Of a stretch of 47,330 nucleotides of DNA, positions 36,078 through 43,137 are shown piece by piece. The stretch spans positions 1-47,330 of the forward strand of contig JAKSMP010000015.1 in the NCBI GenBank assembly GCA_024400505.1. The letters run 5' to 3'. The DNA comes from Bacteroidales bacterium. GTDB lineage: Bacteria; Bacteroidota; Bacteroidia; Bacteroidales; P3. The notes beneath the pieces are model-generated. The model was not told the DNA's origin, searched no databases, and saw only the letters and a list, made by a program, of their open reading frames with translations. Within the stretch, counting starts at the first letter, position 1. Every line of letters begins with the position of its first letter. The translations under genes and the position numbers were made by a program.

Positions 36078-38060
36078 TTATTTACTCACCTTTATCAAGA
36101 ATCCGCCGCCGGGTGCCATCTTGATGTTGAGCGAGGTGGCGGGCGATATAAGGTTTTGGTGCTGATAGTCGCATCCCTTGCGGTGGGCGTTCACCCCGTC
36201 GTGATAGATGTCGATGATCGCATTGCCCGAAATCAGTTTGGCCAGATCCACCTTCACCTCTCTCTCGGTCCAGTTGGTGATGCCGCCTATATACCATGTG
36301 TTGCCTTTGCGGCGGGCGGTGACAATGTATTGCCCCACCTCGCCTGCCATCACCCTGGTCTCGTCCCACACCGTGGGAATCTCAGCCACCAGTCGGGTAT
36401 ATTCCGGCTCTTTCTCATAGTTGGTGGGCGAGTCGCACAGCATGTTCAGCGGCGATTCCAGCACCACATACAAAGCCAGCTGGTGGCATCGAGTGCCCTG
36501 GCTCATGGGCTCGCTCCACGAGGGGTGGTAGCTGCCCTTGGCTCCGTTCACCATGGCTCCTTGGGTATAGTCCATCGGGCCTGCAGCCTGGCGTATGAAA
36601 GGTATTTCGGTGTCGTATTGCACTTGGTCGTAGCTTGCGGGCGCCCATTTCAGCTGCTCTAGGCCAGCCACCCCTTCAAAGTTCAGCACATTGGGGTAGG
36701 TTCTGTTCAATCCTGCGGGCTTGAAAGCTCCGTGGAAATCCACCAGCAAGTGATATTGGGCGCACTTGTTTGCGGCTCGTTCAAAGAAATCGGTCATCAC
36801 CTGGTCGTCTCTGTCCATAAAGTCAATCTTGAACCCCTTTACACCCATCTCGCTGTAGTGCTGGCACACCCGCTCCATGTCGCGGTCAAAAGCCCAGTAG
36901 CCGGCCCACAGTATAATGCCCACGCCTCGCTCTGCGGCATATTTCACCAGCATCGGCAGGTCGATCTCTGGCACCACCTGCATCAAGTCGGCCTGCTTGT
37001 TCACAGCCCATCCCTCGTCCAGTATCACATATTCAATGCCATATCTGGCAGCAAAATCAATGTAATATTTATACGTGTCATTGTTGATGCCTGTTTTGAA
37101 ATTTACTTTCTCCAAGTTCCAGTTGTTCCACCATTCCCAAGCCACCTTGCCGGGCTTTATCCAGCTCAGGTCCTGCACCCTGCAGGGCTCGCCCAGCAGA
37201 TAGCTCATGTTGTTCATAGCCAGCTCGGCGCTGCTGCGGTTCACCATCATTATTCGCCATGGCATCACACTCGCCTTGTTCACCTCGGCAATATATTCTT
37301 CGCGTTCCTTCACCCTCATCTGCAGGTTGTTGTGGCCGCCCTGCTCCATAGTCTTGGGGTAGCGGGCGTGCACGCCCTCCAGCCTGCCCTTGTGCCCTTT
37401 CAGATATAGGCCGGGGTAGTCTATCAAGGTCGATTCAGTCAGGCACAGTTTCACCCCGTTGGCTGCGTGCACCAGCAGCGGCAGAAAACACAGCCTCTCC
37501 TCCTTCATCTGCGAGAGGGGGGCGGTGGTGTATTGGTTCTCAAACGATGACTGGAACTGCACATCGGGGTCATTCTCGTCGTATCGGGCCACATAAGGCA
37601 CCGTGGCCTCATAGTCGGCGGCAAAGTTGTATTCCACCTTCTCATACCTCACCGTGCAGGGCTGCCCCACCTGGTATCTGTAGGCTATGCCCTCGTCGTA
37701 GGCTCTGAACACCACGCACATGTCGTTCTTCACCTTCAGCGTCAGTTCGTTGCAGTGGTTGTGCATCTGCGCTTGGCGGGTGAAAGGCGAAGCCACCATC
37801 TCGTCAATCGTGCGGGTCGAGGCCTTGCTCACCCCCATGCTGCCCGTCACCGTCTTGCCGTAGGCTCGGTTCAGCCCCAGGTGCGACGGCATCAACACCG
37901 TCACCCCGTTATACACCACGTCGTAAGTCAGCTCCTCCTGCTCGGTGCACACAATGTGGGCCACCAATTTTCCGTCGGGCGACTTCAGCACCCACTGGCT
38001 TTCCTTGGCCATCGCCTGGCCAACCCACGCCATCAATATCAGTACCAATAATCGTTTCAT
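36078..38060 (-). CDS. GH97 glycoside hydrolase, retaining (alpha-galactosidase-like) type
   Basis: 660 residues from the second Met (38060; first in-frame Met 38066) with signal peptide MKRLLVLILMAWVGQAMA. The barrel shows YVILDEGW, KGFKIDFMDRDDQ with Asp413 as the likely nucleophile, VDFHGAFKPAG, and NFEGVAGLEQLKW with Glu462 as probable acid/base. The glutamate of the inverting group (MHHETGG) is replaced by ILWAGYW. This is the retaining group described for the Bacteroides alpha-galactosidase. It lies 26 bp after galK, which fits galactose release followed by phosphorylation. Compare the inverting GH97 at 31126. Confidence 0.93.
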   Translation of the reverse strand: MKRLLVLILMAWVGQAMAKESQWVLKSPDGKLVAHIVCTEQEELTYDVVYNGVTVLMPSHLGLNRAYGKTVTGSMGVSKASTRTIDEMVASPFTRQAQMHNHCNELTLKVKNDMCVVFRAYDEGIAYRYQVGQPCTVRYEKVEYNFAADYEATVPYVARYDENDPDVQFQSSFENQYTTAPLSQMKEERLCFLPLLVHAANGVKLCLTESTLIDYPGLYLKGHKGRLEGVHARYPKTMEQGGHNNLQMRVKEREEYIAEVNKASVMPWRIMMVNRSSAELAMNNMSYLLGEPCRVQDLSWIKPGKVAWEWWNNWNLEKVNFKTGINNDTYKYYIDFAARYGIEYVILDEGWAVNKQADLMQVVPEIDLPMLVKYAAERGVGIILWAGYWAFDRDMERVCQHYSEMGVKGFKIDFMDRDDQVMTDFFERAANKCAQYHLLVDFHGAFKPAGLNRTYPNVLNFEGVAGLEQLKWAPASYDQVQYDTEIPFIRQAAGPMDYTQGAMVNGAKGSYHPSWSEPMSQGTRCHQLALYVVLESPLNMLCDSPTNYEKEPEYTRLVAEIPTVWDETRVMAGEVGQYIVTARRKGNTWYIGGITNWTEREVKVDLAKLISGNAIIDIYHDGVNAHRKGCDYQHQNLISPATSLNIKMAPGGGFLIKVSK

Positions 38061-38086
38061 AAACAAACCGCTCTAAGTTCTACATT

Positions 38087-39220
38087 CTACAATCTTCTTG
38101 CTCCCTCGCCAATCACCACGGGTATCACCTTGCAGTCCACGCCAAACTTGGCCTTGTAAGTCTGCTGCACCTCGGTGGTGAAAGTCTCGTAGCGGTCGTT
38201 GCGCACCAGGTTGATGGTGCAGCCGCCAAAGCCGCCGCCCATGATGCGTGCGCCCGTCACCCCCAATCGGCGAGCCTCGTCCACCAAGAAATCAATCTCC
38301 TCGCAGCTCACCTCATAGTCCTTGCTCAGTCCCTCGTGGGTCAGGTACATCTGCTGCCCCACAGTCTCGTAGTCGTCTCTTTGCAGCGCGTCGCACACCG
38401 CCATCACGCGGTCCACCTCGCCCAGCACATACTTGGCGCGCATATAGTCCTCTGCCGATATTTGGTCTTTCACCTTGTCCAGCATCTCCCAGGTGGCGTC
38501 TCTCAGCGTCTCCAAGCCCAGCAGCTTGGCCACCCGCTCGCAGCTGTTGCGGCGGTCGTTGTAGGGCGATCCCACCAGCTCGTGCTTCACGCAGCTGTTC
38601 ACCAGCACCAGCCTATACTCCTTCGGGTGCCAGGGAAAATATTCATATTCGCCGCTGCGGCAGTCCAGGCGCACCAGGCTGCCCGCCTTGCCGTGCATGG
38701 ATATAAACTGATCCATGATGCCGCAGTTGACGCCCACATACTTGTGCTCCGTGGCTTGCCCCACCAGCGCCAGCTCCATGCGGCCCAGGCTGCCGCCAAA
38801 CAAGTCGTTGATGGCAGTGGCAAAACAACTCTCAAGGGCGGCCGAAGAGCTCATGCCTGCCCCCAGGGGCACATCGCCGGCATACACGGCGTCAAAACCC
38901 TCCACCTTCACGCCTCGGGCCATCATCTCGCGCACCACGCCATAGATATACCTGAAGTGCACAGTCTTGGGTCCTTCCTCGTCGTCAATATCAAATTCGC
39001 AGTAGCTCTGCAGGTCGGCGGCATAGGCTCTCACCCATCGGCGGCCGTTGGGTTTCACCATGGCCATAATGCCCTGGGCCACAGCCCCGGGGAATACAAA
39101 TCCGCCGTTATAGTCGGTATGTTCGCCAATCAGGTTGATGCGGCCGGGAGCTGCAAAGAGGATGCCGTCGGCGCAGCCGAAACGGTCTTGGAAATGCTGC
39201 TGCAAGATATTTTGTTCCAT
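38087..39220 (-). CDS. galK: Galactokinase
   Basis: A 377-residue GHMP-family kinase that phosphorylates galactose to galactose-1-phosphate in the Leloir pathway. The galactokinase signature GRINLIGEHTDYNGG (26-40), the ATP-binding PLGAGMSSSAA (118-128) and the C-terminal GARIMGGGFGGC are all present. First gene of the operon with the retaining GH97; a -7 box is at 39247-39254 on the minus strand. Codon use is notably GC-rich. Confidence 0.97.
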   Translation of the reverse strand: MEQNILQQHFQDRFGCADGILFAAPGRINLIGEHTDYNGGFVFPGAVAQGIMAMVKPNGRRWVRAYAADLQSYCEFDIDDEEGPKTVHFRYIYGVVREMMARGVKVEGFDAVYAGDVPLGAGMSSSAALESCFATAINDLFGGSLGRMELALVGQATEHKYVGVNCGIMDQFISMHGKAGSLVRLDCRSGEYEYFPWHPKEYRLVLVNSCVKHELVGSPYNDRRNSCERVAKLLGLETLRDATWEMLDKVKDQISAEDYMRAKYVLGEVDRVMAVCDALQRDDYETVGQQMYLTHEGLSKDYEVSCEEIDFLVDEARRLGVTGARIMGGGFGGCTINLVRNDRYETFTTEVQQTYKAKFGVDCKVIPVVIGEGARRL

Positions 39221-39246
39221 AGTAGTATGATGTATTATTTGAGTTG

Positions 39247-39254
39247 CAAAGATA
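39247..39254 (-). promoter_or_regulatory. -7 promoter box of the galK operon
   Basis: Minus-strand TATCTTTG, about 27 bases upstream of the galK ATG. No consensus -33 element; a regulated promoter is possible. Confidence 0.7.
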
Positions 39255-39409
39255 CAACTTTTTTTCCAATCCTAATAAAAAGTTGGATTCAAAAGAATAC
39301 CGCCTCCCATCCGTCCAGCCTATGGCGCACCCCAAAGCCATTCCTCTCTTAACCATTAGGTGGCTTCAAAGAATTTTCATCTTTCCTTCGCCATTTCGCT
39401 CGTTTTTCG
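39255..39409. other. 155-bp gap between divergent galK and hsdM promoters
   Basis: No gene, repeat or RNA structure is visible. Only the -7 boxes at either end are recognised. Confidence 0.5.
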
Positions 39410-39417
39410 TATCTTTG
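39410..39417 (+). promoter_or_regulatory. -7 promoter box upstream of hsdM
   Basis: TATCTTTG, 250 bases before the hsdM ATG, with no clear -33 element. It predicts a transcript start near 39420 and a leader that crosses the G9 tract and the hairpin at 39522-39565. Confidence 0.7.
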
Positions 39418-39438
39418 CAAAATAGAAAATATATATCA

Positions 39439-39657
39439 ATGATACCTATTTTTAGACTCAGAACCTTTGTAACTGGGGGGGGGCTCAATGAGTTAGCCGA
39501 TTCCTGCCCTCGGTTTCGTCATGCCATTGTTGCACCATTGGGTGCGGCAATGGCATTTTTGTTTTGCCTAGTTTTGTCATCATGCGGCAAAGAAAGTCTT
39601 CTTTCTTTCGGCGTGCCTTGCTCGCAGGTGTTTTTATCTGTGCAATCAACTTTTTAA
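39439..39657 (+). CDS. Possible 72-codon leader reading frame containing a G9 tract
   Basis: Starts at ATG 39439, about 20 bases after the predicted transcript start, and ends just before hsdM. It reads MIPIFRLRTFVTGGG, then an internal lipobox-like FLFCLVLSSCGKE. Nine consecutive G (39475-39483) lie inside it. It spans the terminator-like hairpin, so translation could affect that hairpin. It has no family identity, and no codon-use evidence was assessed; it may be a chance frame. Confidence 0.3.
   Translation: MIPIFRLRTFVTGGGLNELADSCPRFRHAIVAPLGAAMAFLFCLVLSSCGKESLLSFGVPCSQVFLSVQSTF
39475..39483 (+). repeat. Homopolymer tract of nine G
   Basis: G9 in the hsdM leader. Such tracts can slip during replication and produce phase variation. 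Whether this one varies needs read data; it could also be an assembly artefact. Confidence 0.6.
39522..39565 (+). terminator. Terminator-like hairpin in the hsdM leader (possible attenuator)
   Basis: TGCCATTGTTGCACC (39522-39536) pairs with GGTGCGGCAATGGCA (39541-39555) over 15 bp (two G-U pairs), loop ATTG, followed by TTTTTGTTTT. It lies between the promoter and hsdM with no other gene end nearby. A second hairpin AAAGAAAG/CTTTCTTT follows at 39589-39608. Confidence 0.75.
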
Positions 39658-39666
39658 CTAGCCATC

Positions 39667-41124
39667 ATGCAATACGAAGCAACATTCAATGCCATTGACA
39701 AGATTCTGCGCCAAGAGGCGGGATGCAGCAATGAGCTGGACTATATCGAGCAGACCACCTGGATCCTTTTCCTCAAATACCTCGACGACCTGGAGTCCGA
39801 CCTCGAGGTGGCAGCCCAGTTCGAGGGCAAGGAATACCGCCGTGTGGTCACAGGCTTCAACCGCTGGAGTGCCTGGGCAGCCCCCAAAACCGCCACTGGC
39901 GAGCTCGACGTGGTCAACGCCATGACGGGCGACGACCTCGTGCAGTTTGTCAACCAAACGCTCTTCCCCTCCCTCGCCAAGTTCAAGTCCCAGGCCGCCA
40001 ACTCCCGCACCTTGGAGTACAAGATAGGCGAAATCTTCTCGGAGCTGCGCAACAAGATACAGAGCGGCTACAACCTGCGCGAGGTCATCAACAAGATCGA
40101 CTCGCTCCACTTCCAGTCGGCCGACGACAAGCACGAGATGACCGTCCTCTACGAAAGCCGCATCCAGCGCATGGGCAATGCTGGCCGCAACGGCGGCGAG
40201 TACTACACCCCGCGCCCCCTGATTCAAGCCATCGTGCAGGTGGTCAACCCCCGCATCGGCGAATCGGTCTATGACCCCGCCTGCGGCTCGGCCGGCTTCC
40301 TCTGCGAGGCCTACAACTACATGCAGGCCCAAGTCAGTAGCACCAACGACAGCCAAACCCTTCAAGAGAAAACCTTCTTGGGCAAAGAGAAAAAGCCCCT
40401 GCCCTACATCATCGCCACCATGAACATGATCTTTCACGGCGTGGCAGCCCCCAACATCATCCGTGGCAACACCCTCGCCGAGAACCTCAACGGCGTGATG
40501 GAGAAAGACCGCCACCATGTGATCCTCGCCAATCCTCCCTTTGGTGGCAGCGAGCGTGCCGAGGTGCAGCAGAACTTCGATATCCGATCCTCCGAGACGG
40601 CCTACATGTTCATGCAGCACTTCGTCAAGATGCTCAAAGTGGGTGGCCGTGCCGGCATCGTCATCAAGAACACCTTCCTCTCCAACGGCGATGCGTTGGC
40701 CTTAAGGAAGATGCTGCTCGAAGAGTGCAACCTCCACACCATCCTCGACCTGCCCAGCGGCGTGTTCACCGGTGCGGGAGTCAAGACCGTGGTGCTCTTC
40801 TTCGACAAAGGCACGCCCACCGAGCAGATATGGTACTACCAGCTCAACCCCGGCCGCAACCTCGGCAAGACCAACGCCCTCAACCCCCAGGACATGGAAG
40901 AGTTCCTGCGCCTGCAGAAGACCCGAGCCGAAGGCCCCAACAGCTGGCTCCTCGATGTCAAGACCCTCGACGAAACCTACGACCTCTCCGTCAAGAACCC
41001 CAACAAGGTGGAGGTGAAGGATGAGAGAACGGCAAAGGAGATTGCCGAAGGTCTGGTAGAGTTGAATGCGGAGAATGCAAACGTACTTGATGAATTATTG
41101 AGCCAACTGAATACGCTTGATTAA
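39667..41124 (+). CDS. hsdM: Type I restriction-modification system, methyltransferase subunit
   Basis: A 485-residue N6-adenine methyltransferase. HsdM N-terminal domain (about 1-130), then GEYYTPRPL (177-185), SAM motif I DPACGSAGF (203-211), catalytic motif IV NPPF (289-292). With HsdS it forms the modification enzyme that methylates an adenine in each half of a bipartite site. Strong GC-rich third positions separate it from the ribosomal genes. The GxxExxY gene and a repeat spacer lie between it and hsdS, an unusual interruption. Confidence 0.97.
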   Translation: MQYEATFNAIDKILRQEAGCSNELDYIEQTTWILFLKYLDDLESDLEVAAQFEGKEYRRVVTGFNRWSAWAAPKTATGELDVVNAMTGDDLVQFVNQTLFPSLAKFKSQAANSRTLEYKIGEIFSELRNKIQSGYNLREVINKIDSLHFQSADDKHEMTVLYESRIQRMGNAGRNGGEYYTPRPLIQAIVQVVNPRIGESVYDPACGSAGFLCEAYNYMQAQVSSTNDSQTLQEKTFLGKEKKPLPYIIATMNMIFHGVAAPNIIRGNTLAENLNGVMEKDRHHVILANPPFGGSERAEVQQNFDIRSSETAYMFMQHFVKMLKVGGRAGIVIKNTFLSNGDALALRKMLLEECNLHTILDLPSGVFTGAGVKTVVLFFDKGTPTEQIWYYQLNPGRNLGKTNALNPQDMEEFLRLQKTRAEGPNSWLLDVKTLDETYDLSVKNPNKVEVKDERTAKEIAEGLVELNAENANVLDELLSQLNTLD

Positions 41125-41142
41125 TAATTGCACCACACAGCC

Positions 41143-41550
41143 ATGAAAGACATATCAAAAGATGTAATAGGAGCTGCCATTGAAGTCCATAAGGAGTTAG
41201 GACCCGGTCTGCTGGAACGTATATACGAAAGGGCGCTAGTCCACGAATTGCAGCTGCGAGGACACTCCGTCACTCAGCAAGGCAGAGTGCCCATTATGTA
41301 CAAAGGTGTTGACTTGGCTAGTGACGACACAGCCGAGAATGCGCTCCGCTACGACCTAGTGGTGGACGACTGCTTGGTTGTAGAGCTAAAGTCGGTAGAG
41401 CAGCTGAAGCCTGTCCACTTCAAACAAGTAAAGACCTATTTGAAGTTGTTGAATATCCCAATAGGGTTGTTGTTCAACTTCAATGTTTCAAGAATTATGC
41501 CTGATGGCTTTGGCCGTGTGGTGTTAGGATTTGAAGAAAAAGACAATTAA
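41143..41550 (+). CDS. GxxExxY family protein (PD-(D/E)XK-like nuclease fold)
   Basis: A 135-residue protein from ATG 41143; a TTG at 41128 would add five residues. The defining motif GLLERIY (GxxExxY) is near residues 22-28, and a PDDEXK-like core DLVVDDCLVVELKS follows at about 76-89, with Asp and the E-L-K triad. The family is widespread in Bacteroidota and cyanobacteria and predicted to be a nuclease; biochemical function is unknown. It sits inside the hsd operon, 18 bp after hsdM. Its codon use is less GC-rich than hsdM, which suggests insertion. Confidence 0.9.
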   Translation: MKDISKDVIGAAIEVHKELGPGLLERIYERALVHELQLRGHSVTQQGRVPIMYKGVDLASDDTAENALRYDLVVDDCLVVELKSVEQLKPVHFKQVKTYLKLLNIPIGLLFNFNVSRIMPDGFGRVVLGFEEKDN

Positions 41551-41553
41551 AAG

Positions 41554-41787
41554 CCTCCCGCGAAGGATAAGAGAGTAAAAGGCTTGCGCAGCATGAAGAG
41601 TGTGGCACAACTGTGCCACAAGAGCGCAAAGGCTGCCGCCCGCAAGCGCACCAAAAGGGTTGCGTAGCACTTCACCCCTTGTGGCAGTCCTGCCACCACC
41701 TTCGCGAGAAAAAAACGACAAATAAACCTCCCGCGAAGGATAAAAGAGTAAAATGGCTGCCGCCAAACTTTTAACCTTTTACTCTTT
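41554..41787 (+). repeat. Palindrome-rich spacer between the GxxExxY gene and hsdS
   Basis: Contains a direct repeat of CCTCCCGCGAAGGAT (41554 and 41727, continuing AAGAGAGTAAAA and AAAAGAGTAAAA), a perfect palindrome TGTGGCACA-AC-TGTGCCACA (41601-41620), GTGGCAG-TC-CTGCCAC (41681-41696), and an inverted repeat AAAGAGTAAAA/TTTTACTCTTT (41743-41753 and 41777-41787). No transposase is present. It resembles a REP-like or mini-element of unknown origin. Confidence 0.8.
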
Positions 41788-41808
41788 GCGGGGAATAAAT
41801 AAAGTAGA

Positions 41809-42831
41809 ATGAATATAAAGGACATCTGCGCCAAAGGCTCATCTTCCCTCAAACAGAAAGATGTTGAGGGGAAAAGTGGTCAATACCCTGTTTTTGGGGC
41901 TAGTGGCTTAATTGGCCATATTGGTACTTATCACCAAGACAAAGAGTATATTGCCATTGTTAAAGATGGGTCTGGTATTGGCCGAACAGCTTTCTATCCT
42001 GCCAAGTCCTCTGTCATTGGCACAATGCAGTATATTCTACCGAAAGAAGGCTTTAATATTAGATATGTAGGTTACTGCTTGCAGAGTTTGGATTTAGCCA
42101 AGTATAAGCAAGGTGCTGCTATCCCTCACATCTACTTCAAAGATTATGGCGAAAGAGAAGTTAATGTTACTACCGATGAACATGAGCAGCAAAAAATAGT
42201 AGATTATCTCGACAATGCCTTTGCGAAGATAGACCAGTTGAAGGCCAATGCTGAGAAACAATTGGAGGATGCCCAGTCCCTCTTCTCCGCCGCCCTCGAA
42301 GAAGCTATGTCTCCTAAAGAGGGGTGGATCATTGGAAAATTGGGGGATTTTATAAATTTCCGTAGAGGCCATGATTTGACCCATAATCAAATGAAGTGTG
42401 GCAAATTTCCAGTTGCTGGATCAAGCGGCATAATTGGATATCACAATGAAGAGACTCCTATACATCCATGTATAACGATAGGTCGAAGTGGAAGCGTAGG
42501 AAAAATATTTATTTATGATAGATGTTGGGCTCACAATACAACACTATATGTTGATGACTATAAAGGGAATAATCCTTATTTCTTGAAATATCTAATTGAA
42601 AATTTGCATTTAGGTGAATTCCATGGAGGTTCTGCTGTACCCACCCTTAATCGAAACAATCTTCATCCGATACAAACAGCAGTACCTTGCTCCCTCCCCG
42701 AGCAGCAATCCATCGTCTCCCACCTCGACGCCCTTTCCGCCAAGGTGAACCAACTGAAAGAAAATTATAAAACCATCCTCTCCGAGTGCGACGCCCTCAA
42801 GCAAGCCCTCCTGAGAGAAGTGTTTGAATAA
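41809..42831 (+). CDS. hsdS: Type I restriction-modification system, specificity subunit
   Basis: A 340-residue protein with two target-recognition domains. TRD1 (about 1-120, GYPVFGASG-like QYPVFGASGLIG, IAIVKDGSGIGR) is followed by a central helical repeat (EHEQQKIVDYLDNAFAKIDQL), then TRD2 (about 168-295, GGSAVPTLNRNNL) and a second helical arm (LPEQQSIVSHLDALSAKVNQL). The helical arms are GC-rich and the TRDs AT-rich. HsdS reads the DNA site and holds HsdM and HsdR together. The start is near the start of TRD1, with little N-terminal leader. Confidence 0.95.
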   Translation: MNIKDICAKGSSSLKQKDVEGKSGQYPVFGASGLIGHIGTYHQDKEYIAIVKDGSGIGRTAFYPAKSSVIGTMQYILPKEGFNIRYVGYCLQSLDLAKYKQGAAIPHIYFKDYGEREVNVTTDEHEQQKIVDYLDNAFAKIDQLKANAEKQLEDAQSLFSAALEEAMSPKEGWIIGKLGDFINFRRGHDLTHNQMKCGKFPVAGSSGIIGYHNEETPIHPCITIGRSGSVGKIFIYDRCWAHNTTLYVDDYKGNNPYFLKYLIENLHLGEFHGGSAVPTLNRNNLHPIQTAVPCSLPEQQSIVSHLDALSAKVNQLKENYKTILSECDALKQALLREVFE

Positions 42832-42851
42832 CCCAAAAACCCGTATCTACT

Positions 42852-43067
42852 ATGAGCAATGTTATCTATTGCAAACTAAGTCATAACAATGGCCAATGCA
42901 CTGTCAAAACCAGTCAGCACGGTTTAGATATGCTCCCATTTCGTGACACCACCGAACTCCGCTGGAACGACACAGACCTTCTCACCGCGATGAACCGCCT
43001 AGGCGAATACGACTGGCATTTGGTGCTGAAGGATGGCGACGACTATATCTTTAGTACCAGCTACTAG
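42852..43067 (+). CDS. 71-residue protein of unknown function in the hsd island
   Basis: Starts MSNVIYCKLSHNNGQCTV and ends DDYIFSTSY; Trp-, Tyr- and Asp-rich, soluble, no signal or membrane segment. No recognised domain. It lies 20 bp after hsdS and about 40 bp before the promoter of the ATPase gene, so it belongs to the hsd transcript rather than to the ATPase pair. It could be an HsdS accessory or an anti-toxin; no direct evidence. Confidence 0.6.
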   Translation: MSNVIYCKLSHNNGQCTVKTSQHGLDMLPFRDTTELRWNDTDLLTAMNRLGEYDWHLVLKDGDDYIFSTSY

Positions 43068-43107
43068 CCCTTCTCCAACTTTTTCCTCGCAATCTCAAAA
43101 AAAATCG

Positions 43108-43115
43108 TATCTTTG
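43108..43115 (+). promoter_or_regulatory. -7 promoter box of the ATPase/PIN pair
   Basis: TATCTTTG, 22 bases before ATG 43138; no -33 TTTG at usual spacing. It lets the pair be expressed separately from hsdMS. Confidence 0.7.
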
Positions 43116-43137
43116 CAAAAAATTAATTTGTAGCAAA

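Noticed and set aside
38336-39352. 338-codon plus-strand frame opposite galK
   Set aside because: Shadow of the galactokinase gene; His/Leu/Val-biased composition and no known fold.
39658-40620. 320-codon minus-strand frame opposite hsdM
   Set aside because: Complement of a GC-rich coding gene with clear methyltransferase motifs; no motif of its own.
41554-41808. Repeat cluster as an insertion sequence or a CRISPR array
   Set aside because: No transposase frame and no terminal repeats with target duplication; the repeats are too few, uneven and unlike spacers to be CRISPR. Kept only as a repeat region.
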